Below, in pieces: positions 62,120 through 64,000 of a DNA stretch of 64,000 nucleotides. The position numbers and the translations under genes are program-made. The number at the start of each line of letters is the position of its first letter. The stretch's first letter is position 1. The notes beneath the pieces are model-generated. The model made no database searches and was not told where the DNA came from. It was given only the letters and a program-made list of their open reading frames with translations. Origin of the DNA: DAINRZ01 sp964634885 (GTDB taxonomy: Bacteria; Bacteroidota; Ignavibacteria; Kapaibacteriales; UBA2268); NCBI GenBank assembly GCA_964634885.1, contig CAZWLN010000021.1, positions 1 through 64,000 of the forward strand, read 5' to 3'.

Positions 62120-62640
62120 TGGAGTCACTATTTTCAACTTGTGAAAAAACATATGTAATTGATACAAGTGGATTGATTAAGCTGGAATCAACTTTCCCGC
62201 CGGGCAATCCAACATTTGAAGCAATATGGAAGGAGGTCGATAATCTAATAGCAGAGGAGCGCTTTCGAACGATAGACTATGTAGAGCAGGAGATAAACAA
62301 TTATCAGGGTAGAGAAACTTATCTAAAGCAATGGGTATTAAAAAGAAAAAGAAAACTGGTCAAAGAAACCGACATTGAATGTTACATTGCTGCAACTCCG
62401 ATAATCAACGAGGAGTATAATACGGGGTTCTTTAATTCCGGTAAACTGGCTGAAGGGAAAGAAGAAGCTGACCCGTACCTGATAGCATACTGTAAGGTTC
62501 ATGATTGTACCCTTATTACAAACGAAAGTAAAAATAAACCGAATAAGATTCCTGCAGTTGCAAGAAAAAATGGAGTGATTTGCATAGATATATACGATTT
62601 TCTAAGAGAAAGAAACCTTAGAATGATCAAGGATACATAG
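62119..62640 (+). CDS. DUF4411-family PIN-like protein
   Basis: 173 residues from ATG 62119, which overlaps the stop of the XRE/ImmA gene by one base. DTSGLIKLE near the N-terminus has the first acidic residue of PIN nucleases; EADPYLIAYCKVHDCTLITNE supplies the later Asp, Thr and Asn. DUF4411 is commonly coupled with COG2856 (XRE/ImmA) partners and resembles a toxin of a type II-like pair; whether the nuclease is active is unknown. Confidence 0.8.
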   Translation: MESLFSTCEKTYVIDTSGLIKLESTFPPGNPTFEAIWKEVDNLIAEERFRTIDYVEQEINNYQGRETYLKQWVLKRKRKLVKETDIECYIAATPIINEEYNTGFFNSGKLAEGKEEADPYLIAYCKVHDCTLITNESKNKPNKIPAVARKNGVICIDIYDFLRERNLRMIKDT

Positions 62641-62684
62641 AAATTTGCTAAAAATGTCAGTTTACTTATAATATTGAAAATGCG

Positions 62685-64000
62685 ATGGAAAACCAGGATG
62701 AATTATTTGACGTAACTAAACATTTGCGGACAGCACCGTGTGTAATAGGTTTACGGGAAGCCGTCAGGAAATGGAAAACCGATAATTACAGGGGGGCAAC
62801 AGACACTACTAAAGAGTTGCTTAATTACTGGTTCTATACAGATCATAAAATTGCCGACGGGAGCCGGTTCAGGTACTATCCGGCACAACAGGAAGCAATA
62901 GAAACGCTTATCTTTGTCTATGAGATAGAAAAGCTTAGAACGAGGAAAGCTTTGCTTGAAAAATATGCTTTCAATACAAAGGATTTGAGATTGCCACCCT
63001 ATGATGATTTTGCCCGATACTGTATCAAGATGGCTACAGGAAGCGGTAAAACTAAGGTAATGGCGCTTGCAGTAGTCTGGCAATATTTCAATGCCGTTAA
63101 AGAAGACCCGGTTCAATACGCAAAGAATTTCCTTGTTTTTGCACCCAATGTCATTGTTTTTGAGAGGTTAAAATCAGATTTTGCCAATGGTAGAATATTC
63201 AGGGCAGATCCTTTGATACCAAAGCATTACAGCCTGTTCTGGGACCTGGAGTTCTACATGCGGGGAGATGAGGAGAGAGCAGGCAGTGACGGAGGTTTTT
63301 ACCTTACTAATATACAACAGTTCTACGAACGAAGCAATGGGAACAGTGAAGAACCTGAAGAAATCACTGATATTTTGGGCCCTAAGCCCCAATTCAGCAA
63401 GGTAGAGTTGACAGATTTCGGCGAGAGGCTGGCAAAAAGAGACGGAAATTTATTAGTAATAAATGATGAAGCGCATCATACTCATGATGAAGAAAGCGAA
63501 TGGAATAAAATAATCCGTAAAATGAACAAAGACAGAACTGCCATTGTTTCACAACTTGATTTTTCTGCTACTCCAAGGTATTCCAAGGGAGCATTATTTG
63601 CCTGGACTATATCAGATTATCCCTTAAAACAGGCAATAATTGACGGAATCGTTAAAAAGCCGATCAAAGGTATTTCAAGAATCAACGAAGCCACTTCTAA
63701 TATAGCAAGCGTAAAGTATGAAGGTTTCCTGACAGCTGGGGTTAAAAGGTGGGAAGAATATAAAATCAGTTTTGAAAAACTGAACCGGAAGAAACCAGTA
63801 CTTTTCATTATGATGAACAGTACTAAAGAGGCGGACGACATTGCTGATTATATAAGAACAAAATATCCTGAGCATTTCGGTAGCGGGAAAACACTAGTAA
63901 TACATACCGATAATACAGGCGACGTGTCCAAAAAAGACCTGGACGAAGCTCGTAAGGCAGCGAGGATGATTGACGATGAAAGTTCTGAGATTAATGCAAT
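62685..64000 (+). CDS. type III-like restriction subunit (DEAH-box Res), 5' part
   Basis: 438 codons visible from ATG 62685; the gene continues past the right edge. Walker A MATGSGKT at residues 116-123, DEAH at 261-264 and SATP near 293 mark an SF2 helicase/translocase of the Res type; the nuclease domain would be farther right. Its start is 44 bases after the PIN gene. With the methylase it would form a type III-like restriction-modification system. Confidence 0.9.
   Translation, partial: MENQDELFDVTKHLRTAPCVIGLREAVRKWKTDNYRGATDTTKELLNYWFYTDHKIADGSRFRYYPAQQEAIETLIFVYEIEKLRTRKALLEKYAFNTKDLRLPPYDDFARYCIKMATGSGKTKVMALAVVWQYFNAVKEDPVQYAKNFLVFAPNVIVFERLKSDFANGRIFRADPLIPKHYSLFWDLEFYMRGDEERAGSDGGFYLTNIQQFYERSNGNSEEPEEITDILGPKPQFSKVELTDFGERLAKRDGNLLVINDEAHHTHDEESEWNKIIRKMNKDRTAIVSQLDFSATPRYSKGALFAWTISDYPLKQAIIDGIVKKPIKGISRINEATSNIASVKYEGFLTAGVKRWEEYKISFEKLNRKKPVLFIMMNSTKEADDIADYIRTKYPEHFGSGKTLVIHTDNTGDVSKKDLDEARKAARMIDDESSEINA

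Overview
The window looks like a chromosomal piece from a Gram-negative member of the Bacteroidota/Chlorobiota (FCB) group, most likely an Ignavibacteria- or Kapabacteria-like lineage. This is an inference. The support is three secreted proteins with type IX secretion (T9SS) C-terminal sorting domains (34544-35173, 37246-37875, 42844-46161), FISUMP-domain surface proteins, lipid A genes (lpxB, an LpxH-like hydrolase, a DUF374 acyltransferase), lipoproteins with a Cys lipobox, and many starts with weak or no Shine-Dalgarno. No rRNA, tRNA, CRISPR array or insertion-sequence transposase was seen.

Layout. 1-10914 (minus strand) is a tandem array of at least six large paralogous surface proteins (signal peptide, VWA, HYDIN-like, Kre9/KNH-like Ig, FISUMP); the last copy runs off the left edge. 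11-15.4 kb holds an AIM24-family protein, a small outer-membrane barrel and a TraB/GumN-TraB/GumN-SDR operon. 15.5-18.6 kb is a DsrC / DsrM / DsrK-like sulfur-redox module with no dsrAB in view. 19-34 kb is mostly single-gene core functions: prolyl oligopeptidase, metal permease-HMA fusion, coaD, a 1341-residue six-PAS hybrid histidine kinase, two cyclophilins, a Wzm/Wzt-type polysaccharide ABC exporter, an S41 protease and acpS.

34.5-39.6 kb is a duplicated two-gene unit (small T9SS protein plus large Ig-like/lectin-like protein). Directly after it lies an A+T-rich reverse-strand gene for a protein with twelve homing-endonuclease-associated repeats behind an Mrr-like N-terminal domain, apparently inserted into the duplicated 3' flank. 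42.8-46.2 kb is a T9SS protein built of about thirteen DUF5666-like repeats. 46.7-58.8 kb is housekeeping again (LysE exporter, nuoAB, coaX, birA, lipid A genes, kbl, RRM protein, icd), broken up by intergenic dispersed repeats.

59.2-64.0 kb is a defence locus: a type III-like modification methylase whose target-recognition segment is compositionally foreign, an XRE/ImmA metallopeptidase regulator, a DUF4411 PIN-type protein, and the start of a DEAH-box Res subunit cut by the right edge. The stops and starts of the two middle genes overlap, so the four genes look like one unit.

The most distinctive features are the tandem, gene-converting VWA-FISUMP array with near-cognate start codons, the HNH-repeat-array protein, the mosaic methylase, and two intergenic repeat families, one nested inside the other.
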